From G963692885 sp964658655 (GTDB lineage: Bacteria > Acidobacteriota > Terriglobia > Terriglobales > Acidobacteriaceae), in the NCBI GenBank assembly GCA_964658655.1, contig CAZZZL010000006.1, positions 88,702 through 152,701 of the forward strand: a stretch of DNA of 64,000 nt, read 5' to 3'. The notes beneath the pieces are model-generated. The model was given only the letters and a program-made list of their open reading frames with translations, had not been told where the DNA came from and made no database searches. Shown here piece after piece: positions 47,701-54,616 of this stretch; position 1 is the first letter of the stretch, and every line of letters starts with the position of its first letter. Position numbers and translations under genes: made by a program.

Positions 47701-50700
47701 TCACCGCGGTGTACGGCGGCGACAGTAACTATGCCTCCACGACGACGGGTCCGATCACCGAGACGGTCGGGCAGGCTAATGGGCCAGACACGCTGACGAC
47801 TTCGGATGCCTCTCCCCAGGCAGGCGAAGCCGTGACCTTCACAGACACGATCCCGACAGTCGGAGGTGTAGCCCCGACCGGTACCGTCACTTTCTATAAC
47901 GGCACGACGGCGATCGGCACAGGCACGGTGAATGCTGCCGGTGTGGCAACGCTGACCGTGGGGTCCCTGCCAGTCGGCGCCAGCACTATCACAGCTGTCT
48001 ACTCGGGGGATACGAACTATGCCTCGGTGACGGCCGGGCCGATTACTGAAAACGTCTCGAAGTCTTCCAGTCCGAGCACACTGACGACGTCCAACGCGTC
48101 AATCAATCTCGGCCAGTCTGTGACGTTCACCAACACGATCCCACTAGTCGGTGGTGTTGCCCCAACTGGTACCGTGACCTTCTACAGCGGAACAACGTCG
48201 ATCGGGACCGGGACGCTGAACTCATCAGGCGTCGCTACACTGACCACTACCACGCTGACGGCAGGGTCTGATTTAATCACGGCCGTCTATCCTGGCGACG
48301 GAAACTACCAGTCCACCAATGGTGGTCCACTGACAGAGACTGTCGCGAAATCCGCTGCTGCGACGACGCTCTCGACTTCGAACGCAGCTCCTACCTACGG
48401 TCAATCAGTGACCTTCACAGATACCATTCCGGTGGTGGCCGGTATTGCACCGACGGGAACCGTCACATTCTATGACGGGACGACTGTCCTGGGCACAGGG
48501 ACGGTAAGTGCGTCGGGTGTGGCAACTCTTGCAACGACCGCGCTGCCTGCGGGTACGAGTTCGATCAAGGCAGTGTATGCCGGTGACAGCAACTACGCAT
48601 CTTCCACCTCAAATGCAGTTGCCGAAAATGTGGCGAAGGCTGCTGGCGGTGACACTCTCACATCCTCCAACGCATCCCCGGCGATCGGGCAGTCTGTCAC
48701 GTTTACCGACACCATTCCGACAGTGGGAGGAGTAGCGCCGACCGGTACGGTGACGTTCTACAACGGCACCACAGCAATCGGGACCGGCACAGTCGACTCC
48801 TCCGGTATCGCTACCCTCACCACCGGGTCACTGCCTGCAGGCACCGACTCCATTACAGCCGTCTACGGGGGAGACACCAGCTACGGCGCCTCGACCTCGA
48901 ATGCGGTGACGGAAAACGTAAGCAAAGCAGCCGGATCTGACACGCTCAGCACCTCCAACCCCGCACCGCTGGTTGGCCAGCAGGTCACGTTCTCCGACGC
49001 GATCCCGGTAGTCGGCGGCATTGCGCCAACCGGAACGGTCACCTTCTATAACGGCACGACGGTCATTGGCACAGGCACGATCAACGCATCGGGCATTGCG
49101 AAGTTGACCACCGGTTCGTTGCCCGCCGGCAGCGATTCCATCACTGCCGTGTACGCAGGGGACAGTAACTATGCAGGAGGCACCTCAAACGCAGTTATTG
49201 AGACGGTCGGCAAGGCAGTCAACACCGACACTTTAACGACTTCCAATCCGGCACCCACGCTGGGCCAGTCTGTGACTCTGACGGACACCATACCTGTGAG
49301 CGGCGGTATTGCTCCCACCGGGACGGTCACGTTCTACAGCGGTAACACCGTGATCGGCACGGGCACTATCAACTCTTCCGGGATTGCCACCCTGACAACA
49401 AGCTCCCTGCCGGCCGGTACCGACTCCATCACCGCCGTCTACGGGGGCGACAATAACTACACGGCATCGAACGCAGGTCCAGTCCTGGAGACGGTGAGCA
49501 AAGTGTCAGGTACCGACACTCTTACCTCGTCGAATACCAGCGTGACAGTGGGTCAGAACGTGACCTTCACCGACACGATTCCGGTCATCGGCAGCATCGC
49601 GCCCACTGGTACGGTCACCTTCTATAACGGTAAAACAGCAATCGGGACCGGCACAGTGAATGCCTCGGGTGTAGCGACACTGACGACCGGGACTTTGCCC
49701 GCCGGTACGGACATAATCACGGCCGTCTATGCGGGAGACAGCAACTACGATTCTGCAACCTCGAATGCCGTTACCGAGAATGTGCAGAAGATAAGCGGTT
49801 CGGACGTTCTCACAACATCCAACCCGACTCCAAATATCAACCAGGCGGTCACGTTTACGGATACGCTGCCAGTAACTGGCGGTATCACGCCAACCGGAAC
49901 CGTCACGTTCTATAACGGGACCACTATCATTGGCACCGGTACGGTGAACGCCTCAGGCGTCGCCACTCTGACGACTACTTCTCTCCCCGGCGGGATTGAC
50001 ACAATTACAGCGGTCTATGCGGGTGACAGCAACTACAGTTCGAGCACTTCCAATGCTGTGACTGAAACCGTGGCCAAGGAGGTTACAGTCGATGTTCTGA
50101 CGACATCCAGTTCGGCGACTGTCTTCGGTCAGACCGTGACCTTGACCGACACCATTCCGTCAACGGGAGGCACCGTTCCTACTGGCACAGTGACTTTCTA
50201 CGACGGCACCACGGTCATCGGTACCGGGACGGTCAATGCATCAGGAGTCGCGGTCATCACGACAGGATCCCTGCCAGTAGGGTCAGACACGATCACTGCC
50301 GTGTACTCGGGCAATAGTCAATATGCCTCTGAGAAATCCAATGCTGTCGTCGTAGTAGTCAGCAAGGGGACAACCAACAGCGTGTTGACGACCTCGAATC
50401 CTGCGATCAATGTGGGTCAGGCAGTGACCTTCACGGACACGATCAACCTCATCAAGGGAGTTGCGCCAACTGGTACCGTGACGTTCTACGACGGGACGAC
50501 CGTCATCGGCACCGGCACCATCAACGCCGCCGGTGTGGCAACAATCACGACCACAACCCTGCCGGCTGGTACAGATATCATCACAGCCGTTTATGGAGGG
50601 GATACCAACTACGGCATCTCCAATGCTGGGCCCGTTACGGAAACGGTGTCCGTCGCCAAGCCCCCGGCCACCACTGAGGATGTGCTGACTGCTTCGGCAA

Positions 50701-51464
50701 CCTCCAGAACGACAGGTCAGGCGGTCACGTTCACGGATACGATCACGAAAACCGGCAATGCTGTTCCTACCGGTACGGTGAAGTTCTATGACGGCAGTAC
50801 GGTCATCGGCACGGGAACTGTAGACGCCTCAGGAGTGGCAACCTTCATGACCAGCTCGCTGGCAGCAGGAAGCCACACGGTCACTGCCGTGTACTCAGGT
50901 GATGCCAACTATAGCGAGGAGACTTCGAACTCGGTCACCGTGACCGTGATCGCTGTGCCCGCGGACTTCACCATTACGGCTACACCGCCTACCCAAACCA
51001 TAAACCCTGGAGACAGTGTGCAGTACACGGTCTCGCTTGGCGGATTGAACGTGCCTTTCGATCAAAGCGTTGTTCTCTCTGCTACGGGACTGCCGCCAGG
51101 TGCGACTGTCTCCTTCAGTCCTGCAAGCCTGGTACCCGGTGCGGGTCCGACAGACACGACGATGACCATTGTCACCTCGCCGACGCAGGCTCGACTTGAA
51201 AACAGCAATGGTCTCTCGAGCGCAAGCTATGCGCTGTTGTTGTTGCCTCTGCTGGGTGTGAAGCGCTTCCGCAAGCAGCTTCGTAAGCTGCCTCGCGGGG
51301 TCGCGTTCTCCCTGCTGCTGCTCCTGGGTCTTGGAACCATCGGCAGCCTGACGGGCTGCGGCGGCGGCTACTTCGGCCTGCCACCGCATTCCTACACCAT
51401 CACCGTGACCGGCACCAGCGGTTCGCTCCACCACTCCACTACCGTTACTCTGACTGTTCGATAA
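41778..51464 (+). CDS. giant NHL plus bacterial Ig-like repeat surface protein
   Basis: 3,228 residues. GGAG lies 9 bases before the ATG. After a long N-terminal export segment (LGTLLAAIGLSTLSAAAQ) come two NHL beta-propellers (about residues 50-400 and 510-870) with repeated FSGDGGPATSA and DxxGNLYIxDxxNNRIRK phrases, joined by Ig-like linkers. From about residue 990 there are 20 Ig-like repeats of 90-105 residues, each with PTGTVTFYNGTTxIGTGT and GTDSITAVYGGDSNYA; the third has an insertion of about 60 residues. Then comes one more Ig-like domain (FTITATPPTQTINPGDSVQ). The end is odd: a hydrophobic helix, a basic patch (GVKRFRKQLRK), a second helix with lipobox LTGC (Cys3194), then a 34-residue beta tail ending TVTLTVR. 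Likely an outer-surface or extracellular adhesive protein. It is followed by a beta-barrel gene 13 bp away. Confidence 0.88.
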   Translation: MPSQTSAQSMSLLSSKPVAALSNGKLNFRRLGTLLAAIGLSTLSAAAQNLTIVPTISTIAGNGSATFSGAGGPATSAGLGSNATHNAVVDGYGNTYLALFSQNRVVKIDANTGILTVFAGTGAASSTGNGGPAASATINGPAGMVLSPQGVLYIADANDNCVRTVDITTNIINTYAGVCGSAGFSGDGGPATSAKFNHADGFGLDTAGNLYINDVDNFRIRRVDATTHIVTTVVGTGVSGFSGDGGPATAAKITEPYTVGLDTQGNLYFGDNMNNRVRKVTAATGVISTIAGTGVAGFSGDGGPATSAQINTNAFGPGIAVDAAGDVYINDYNNNRIRKITSATGIITTIVGTGTSGFSGDGGPATSAQLNTPKRVGFDTVRGQLLVSDTGNNRLRRLMTIPLTFPPTQVGSSSATEYYYLQTTAGVSISSITIPQSQGGIQEFKLGSITGCTVDGTTVNPAGTVCKVAVTFSPAYSGSRQVAVHAVTSTGSINFSMQGTGLAPQVLVYPGNISTFAGTGTAGASGDGGTATSALLTAPSKSVVDAFGNLYIAEPADNRVRKVAAGTGVITTLAGTGAACSSPTSACGDGGAATSATLLNPTGVAIDGGGNVYIADSGDSRIRVVNQASGTISTFAGTGVAGYTGDNGLALAATFSNPTALTIDSNGTVYVVDAGNNAIRRIAIGTNIVSTVAGNGTSCSSPTNACGDGGQASAANLNSPSDIAVDAAENLYIADTGDNRIRFVSALNGTISTVAGSGSAGFSGDGGSATSASLDAPGGLLLDGANDLFIADSANNVIRLVNSATGTIQTIAGNTTACSPSTGSCGDAGLSTSAMLSAPAGIAIDSQSNLYITDTGDNRIRKVSGTAATLAFTATPVNSTSSDSPRTITLLDAGNEALTFPAPTSGTDPAISAQFSLSNSSTCPNLSSGSSPQTLASGASCTYVVSFTPTTAGAVNGTLAVTDSALNAASPSYATQTITLNGTGTKDNPTAALTTSNAAPVNGQTVTLTDTISIIGGVAPTGTVTFYNGSTAIGTGTINASGIATLTTASLPVGSDSITAVYGGDNNYASITAGPITETVSPMLMVTSTLTTSNATPAFGAQVTFTDTLVSAGGVQPTGTVIFYSGSTSLGSATVPASGVVTFSTSMLLNGTDSITAVYQGDINYAQSTSNVVTETVGSSETVASTATLTSSVNPSSYGQSTTLTSTVASTNGGATPTGTVSFYTPGTPTVVNLQATGTSTTLSQTLNLAAGTYSVSILGANNGGLYNGWNPASNPTTNNRWTDRYGLELCTSCAATVNDMAGDPGTSTDVQALAAFQTAATLNDTFTSRQQGQTVNNPYTFTLTSPQSVSFYVPDGTFVNGVFTVTSSFADDSGGLSLAVTPLTSLGSGTLDGSGTATLAISTLPIGTDPIVAVYSGDSTYVPSSSATLNQVVTRITGTDVLTTSNASPMLGQAVTFTDTLPTVNGVIPTGIVTFYNGSTLLGTGTIANGVATLTTSSLPVGTDSITAVYGGDSNFAGSTSNAVIENVAKSSSVDTLTTSNASPTFGQSVTFTDTIPVIGGIAPTGTVTFYNGTTAIGSGTVSASGIATLATAALPAGADSITAVYGGDSNYASVTSNAVIETVGKATTVLAAPTVIPANMSYGSSVTISLMVPANETGTVTFYSGTTVLGTATISNGVATIVTTALPAGTDSITGQTSGDANYNPAISPATTDVVSKITNAIPAPAVSPLNAPYGTSVTITETLPADETGTVTFLNGTTVLGTGTIVNGVATITTTALPAGTDSITAQTSGDGDYNSATSPATTDHVGKSTSSLAAPVVNPPNSPYGTTVTITEAVPSDETGTVTFYVGTTALGTATISNGTAVLTTSALPAGTDSITAQTSGDSNYGAATSPATIDQVAKVTVTDMLTTSNASPTFGQSVTFTNTIPTVNGTTPTGTVTFYSGTTVLGTGALNSQGVATLTTMALPVGIDSITAVYGGDSNYASTTTGPITETVGQANGPDTLTTSDASPQAGEAVTFTDTIPTVGGVAPTGTVTFYNGTTAIGTGTVNAAGVATLTVGSLPVGASTITAVYSGDTNYASVTAGPITENVSKSSSPSTLTTSNASINLGQSVTFTNTIPLVGGVAPTGTVTFYSGTTSIGTGTLNSSGVATLTTTTLTAGSDLITAVYPGDGNYQSTNGGPLTETVAKSAAATTLSTSNAAPTYGQSVTFTDTIPVVAGIAPTGTVTFYDGTTVLGTGTVSASGVATLATTALPAGTSSIKAVYAGDSNYASSTSNAVAENVAKAAGGDTLTSSNASPAIGQSVTFTDTIPTVGGVAPTGTVTFYNGTTAIGTGTVDSSGIATLTTGSLPAGTDSITAVYGGDTSYGASTSNAVTENVSKAAGSDTLSTSNPAPLVGQQVTFSDAIPVVGGIAPTGTVTFYNGTTVIGTGTINASGIAKLTTGSLPAGSDSITAVYAGDSNYAGGTSNAVIETVGKAVNTDTLTTSNPAPTLGQSVTLTDTIPVSGGIAPTGTVTFYSGNTVIGTGTINSSGIATLTTSSLPAGTDSITAVYGGDNNYTASNAGPVLETVSKVSGTDTLTSSNTSVTVGQNVTFTDTIPVIGSIAPTGTVTFYNGKTAIGTGTVNASGVATLTTGTLPAGTDIITAVYAGDSNYDSATSNAVTENVQKISGSDVLTTSNPTPNINQAVTFTDTLPVTGGITPTGTVTFYNGTTIIGTGTVNASGVATLTTTSLPGGIDTITAVYAGDSNYSSSTSNAVTETVAKEVTVDVLTTSSSATVFGQTVTLTDTIPSTGGTVPTGTVTFYDGTTVIGTGTVNASGVAVITTGSLPVGSDTITAVYSGNSQYASEKSNAVVVVVSKGTTNSVLTTSNPAINVGQAVTFTDTINLIKGVAPTGTVTFYDGTTVIGTGTINAAGVATITTTTLPAGTDIITAVYGGDTNYGISNAGPVTETVSVAKPPATTEDVLTASATSRTTGQAVTFTDTITKTGNAVPTGTVKFYDGSTVIGTGTVDASGVATFMTSSLAAGSHTVTAVYSGDANYSEETSNSVTVTVIAVPADFTITATPPTQTINPGDSVQYTVSLGGLNVPFDQSVVLSATGLPPGATVSFSPASLVPGAGPTDTTMTIVTSPTQARLENSNGLSSASYALLLLPLLGVKRFRKQLRKLPRGVAFSLLLLLGLGTIGSLTGCGGGYFGLPPHSYTITVTGTSGSLHHSTTVTLTVR
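44740..50960 (+). repeat. 20 tandem Ig-like coding repeats
   Basis: About 6.2 kb of tandem units of roughly 270-310 bp inside the giant gene. Each encodes a TGTVTFY core with different third-position bases, so the units have diverged at the DNA level while the protein is kept. Three neighbouring units (about 46,660-47,480) form a sub-family with ETGTVTF in place of PTGTVTF. The array is a site for recombination and assembly error. Confidence 0.9.
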
Positions 51465-51477
51465 GAGGGGATTCGAA

Positions 51478-52062
51478 ATGAAGTATATTGCTGCAAGTCT
51501 GCTTATCGCAGTGGGATGCATGGCTTCGGTGGCCGGGGCCCAGTCTGTACCGCCTGGCACGGATCCGGCGCCCACGCTCGACCTGGGTGTTGGCTTCACA
51601 ACCGTCCATGCCAATGCAGGGCCAACGGATTGTGGTTGCTTCTTCATGTACGGAGGAAGCGCGGAGATCGCAGCCAACGATCCATCCGGTTTTAGTTTTC
51701 TTTTCAATTTTGGGGAAACAGAGACCAGTAACATTAATAGCGGCAGCCACGACCTGCGCCTGACGACCTATCTCGCCGGTGGCCGGTACAGCTATCGCTC
51801 TAAAAGAAAGTGGACTCCTTACGGCCAGGTGCTGGTTGGCGCAGGGCATAGCAGCACAAATTTCGACATCGACCGGGCGACGAGCACGATCGCTTTCGCA
51901 ACCGGAGGGGGACTCGACTATCGTCTTTCCTCGCTCTTCTCCGTCCGGGTAGCTCAGGCAGAGTACCTGCTGACCCACGTGCCAAATGGTGCGAATAATG
52001 AACAAAACCAGATCAGGCTCACGAGTGGCCTCGTCTTTCATCTCACCGGCCGAAGACCCTGA
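51478..52062 (+). CDS. small outer-membrane beta-barrel protein
   Basis: 194 residues with a signal peptide (YIAASLLIAVGCMASVAGAQ) and alternating polar/apolar strands typical of an eight-stranded OmpA/OmpX-like barrel (LDLGVGFTTVHAN, TYLAGGRYSYRSKRKWTPYG, VLVGAGHSS, IAFATGGGLDYRLSSLFSVR). It ends near LTSGLVFHLTGRRP. An AGGGG lies ahead of the ATG. It begins 13 bp after the giant repeat gene, so the two are co-transcribed; it may help place or hold the giant protein at the outer membrane. Similar domains are also simple surface proteins, so this role is an inference. Confidence 0.8.
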   Translation: MKYIAASLLIAVGCMASVAGAQSVPPGTDPAPTLDLGVGFTTVHANAGPTDCGCFFMYGGSAEIAANDPSGFSFLFNFGETETSNINSGSHDLRLTTYLAGGRYSYRSKRKWTPYGQVLVGAGHSSTNFDIDRATSTIAFATGGGLDYRLSSLFSVRVAQAEYLLTHVPNGANNEQNQIRLTSGLVFHLTGRRP

Positions 52063-52192
52063 ATAGGCTATGAGGAAACAGTCTGTCGTCGTTTCTCTTC
52101 GTGCTAAAAAGCCGGAAACCATAGCGAGCGGCAGAATGCCTGTTCGCAGCAAAGATGACTAAAGTGTTGAAATACTGAAAGGTCTTACCAAG

Positions 52193-52421
52193 TCACGTGT
52201 TATTGGGGTGGTCCGTCGCAATATCGGCTTCGATGTCGGGAATGTTATTCCGGAAGGGTACGGTGAATTACTGCGCACCGGCCTGTAGTTGAGCCTGCAT
52301 CTCTCCGTTTGGCACGAGTACGCCAGAGCGATAGAAATTGGTAGACAATATCGGAATTTTCGACTTGATAAGCGGTGAGTTCCGCTGGAACGATTACATC
52401 TGCAATCTGTGTCTGTGCCAT
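52193..52421 (-). pseudogene. broken phage major coat (capsid) protein gene, N-terminal part
   Basis: Read leftward from the ATG at 52421 (GAGG upstream): MAQTQIADVIVPAELTAYQV, then EN, then a frameshift into STNFYRSGVLVPNGEMQAQL and QAGAQ with a stop, then FTVPFRNNIPDIEADIATDH before a TGA at 52193. This follows the start of phage coat proteins (IxDVIVPExxxxYxxE, then SGVxxPNGEMQAQL, then FxVPFWNDLxD). It has at least one frameshift and two stops, and the rest of the gene is missing. It is a prophage relic outside the tRNA scar. Confidence 0.72.
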
Positions 52422-52451
52422 ATGGTTATCCTCGAATCAAAGTGAACTGAA

Positions 52452-53075
52452 TTGATTCAGGCTTTGCCTACTGGCTTAGACCCGCTCGCGACTGCGAGGG
52501 CTTTGCATGGTGGGGTGCCCGACTGGGCATGGGTGAATGTAGCCAAATTCGAGGGTAATGCAATAACAGACGTGTTAGAAACGGTCGTGGAGAATAGCGG
52601 ACAAATGCGAAGCAAAACGGGCTAATCCATGATGCTCTTGGCTGGATAAACTCCGGGGCCGCTTTCCACACCCGCTGGCTGTTCCGCGAACTCAACGTCA
52701 CTCAAATTCACAAAATGCATGGTACCAGCGTCACGGCCCAGTTGAACCTGATGATACTGGTCGATCGCTGACCTGATATTCAACAGTTTGCCGGAAGAAA
52801 GTCTTTTAGCTGAAATGGCAGTTCCGACGTTTGGATGACTTCTAAGGCATTCTTAATGGTCGTTTGAAGTTCGTCGATTGCTTTGACATCAACTCTGTTT
52901 CGCTAAAGCGTTCTGCCAGCCACGTATCCATGTGACTGAGATCATTCAGAACAACAACGTCAGTGATCTGGGCGCGAACGGCTCCCCATTGCTGACCGCA
53001 GTTGATCGGAGTCACTGAGGCAGAGATCGAAGAAGTCTTCTTCTGTTAGAACTGTTGACTCGCTGATGAAACGCG
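52452..53075. other. mosaic of short broken reading frames, both strands
   Basis: On the plus strand 52452-52625 reads as about 57 residues (GLDPLATARALHGGVPDWAW). On the minus strand 52625-52840 reads as RSAIDQYHQVQLGRDAGTMH, then FVNLSDVEFAEQPAG and YPAKSIMD, without a good start codon. Further minus-strand pieces to 53075 read VLTEEDFFDLCLSDSDQL and VVLNDLSHMDTWLAERFSE in different frames. They look like decayed genes of unknown family. Confidence 0.35.
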
Positions 53076-53157
53076 CGCCTCTGAAAATTTCCCGCTGTGT
53101 GTAACGCGATGTTCGGTGTCCGTGAGCTGTGGGTTGGTGCTTAAGTGTTTGATTCTA

Positions 53158-53201
53158 TGGCGTCCCCGACGGGATTCGAACCCGTGTTATCGCCGTGAAA
53201 G
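53158..53201 (-). tRNA. partial tRNA-Glu (3' half only), attachment-site scar
   Basis: The minus strand reads from CTTTCACGGCGATAACA through the T-arm ACGGGTTCGAATCCCGT to the acceptor CGGGGACGCCA. This matches the 3' half of bacterial tRNA-Glu (anticodon TTC, then GGCG, T-arm, GGGGACGCCA). Upstream of the anticodon loop the 5' half is missing: the anticodon stem partner and the D-arm are not there. Breakage at the anticodon loop is typical of integration by tyrosine recombinases. The direction of the fragment places the inserted element on the right (53,201 onward) and old chromosome on the left. Confidence 0.8.
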
Positions 53202-53534
53202 TGTCCCCAACTGAGGTAAGTAATTGAATCTACGGGGAACGGGTGGCTCCCTCAGTCCCTTTAAAGTAGTGATGGTTATCGCTATCGGACGCCTATTGGA
53301 CGTTGATATTCGTGCTGCTTGATATTTCCTTTTGGCACCTGTGCATTTATTAGTGTGACCTGTAAGCGTCCTCGTCGTGCATGTAACGGGCTTTTAGACA
53401 ACGCATATTTGGTACTCCTGTTAAGGTTGTGCATCCTCATTCGCTGAAAACGGCCGGTCGCCCAGGAACACATTCGACGCACGTATTTATTTGATAACCT
53501 ACTTTGAAGTGCTTCATTTTAAAGTCTTTATAAT

Positions 53535-53556
53535 CACGACAATGTGAATTGTCGTG
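53535..53556. promoter_or_regulatory. inverted repeat just upstream of the integrase
   Basis: CACGACAAT, GTGA, ATTGTCGTG: a perfect 9-bp stem with a 4-base loop, ending 14 bp before the integrase ATG. It may be an operator or an mRNA hairpin that controls integrase translation. Confidence 0.55.
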
Positions 53557-53570
53557 GGTTATCCTGAATT

Positions 53571-54505
53571 ATGACCGATGCGCTCGTTTTAGCTCCATTT
53601 TCGACCGCAGGGCAGGGAAGTGACCCTTTCGCGCTCACCAACGCCCAGATCCGGCTGCGCCAGGTCGTGCTGGACTCGGTGAAGTCCCAGAACTCGAAGC
53701 GGAACTACGGCAAGGCGCTCGACTCGCTCTTCCGCTTCTGTGCCAGCCAACCTCTCTATCGGGAGACCCTGCTGGCGTGGAAGGCTTCGATGGACGGACT
53801 CTCACCCTCGACCATCAACGTCCGGCTGTCCGCAGCGCGGAAGTTGATTTCGGAGGCCCGGAAGATGGGACTGCTGACCCACGAAGATGCCGCCAACCTG
53901 ACCGACGTCCCGAATATCGTCCAGAAGGGAACGCGGATGGGGAACTGGCTGACCCGCAGCAGGCGAAAGAGATCTTGCGCGTGCCGAACCGGAAGACCAA
54001 CAAGGGCAAACGGGATTACGTCGTGCTGGGACTGCTGGTCGGCTGCGCCCTCCGCCGGCAGGAGCTTGCTTCCTTAAAGATCGAGGATATTCAGGAGCGG
54101 GAGAACCGCTGGGTGATCGTCGACATGGTCGGCAAGGGGAAACGGCTGCGTACCGTCGCCGTCCCTGTCTGGATCAAGAAGGGAATGGAAGAGTGGAAGG
54201 CCGCAGCCGGCATCAATGAGGGTCCGCTGCTCCGGAAGGTCAACAAAGCGGACATGATCCACGGCGAATCCCTGACCGGCTGGGGTGTTTGGTCAATTGT
54301 GGAGCAGTCTGCGAAAGAAATCGGGATCGAGCACTTCGGGGCGCATGACCTTCGACGGACGTGTGCAAAGCTTTGCCGGAAGGCTGGAGGCGATCTTGAG
54401 CAGATCAAGTTCCTGCTCGGTCACTCGTCGATTCAGACGACCGAGCGGTATTTGGGGTCGGAGCAGGAGATCATGGTTGCGGTGAATGACAACCTGGGAC
54501 TATGA
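53571..54505 (+). pseudogene. tyrosine recombinase/integrase with a frameshift
   Basis: The first part (from 53571) encodes the core-binding domain: NSKRNYGKALDSLFRFC and LSPSTINVRLSAARKLISEA, then KGTRMGNWLT. The reading then has to shift near 53951-53956 (at the CCCGCAGCAG run) to continue as PQQAKEILRVPNRKTNKGKR and the catalytic domain: Arg in GCALRRQELASL, HDLRRTCAKL, LLGHSS and the nucleophile Tyr in TTERYLGS. All active-site residues are present, so only a 1-base difference separates it from an intact enzyme of about 311 residues. It could be a pseudogene, a sequencing error or programmed frameshifting. It sits about 370 bp inside the tRNA-Glu scar, as an element integrase would. Confidence 0.85.
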
Positions 54506-54616
54506 ACGTTGTTGGCTTGGCGGCAGACTGCGGTGTAAGCTGCAGGGCAATACTCTATATAAAGAGTTTACCGATTTTATGTTCCGGGAATAAAATCCCT
54601 AAAAGACTTATTAATT

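Noticed and set aside
44740..50960. Tandem repeats considered as a CRISPR array
   Set aside because: Units are about 300 bp, protein-coding and diverged; no short identical repeats with unique spacers, and no cas genes.
52468..52701. 77-codon minus-strand frame in the scrap region
   Set aside because: Proline/arginine-rich composition, no ribosome binding site, overlaps better plus-strand coding pieces.
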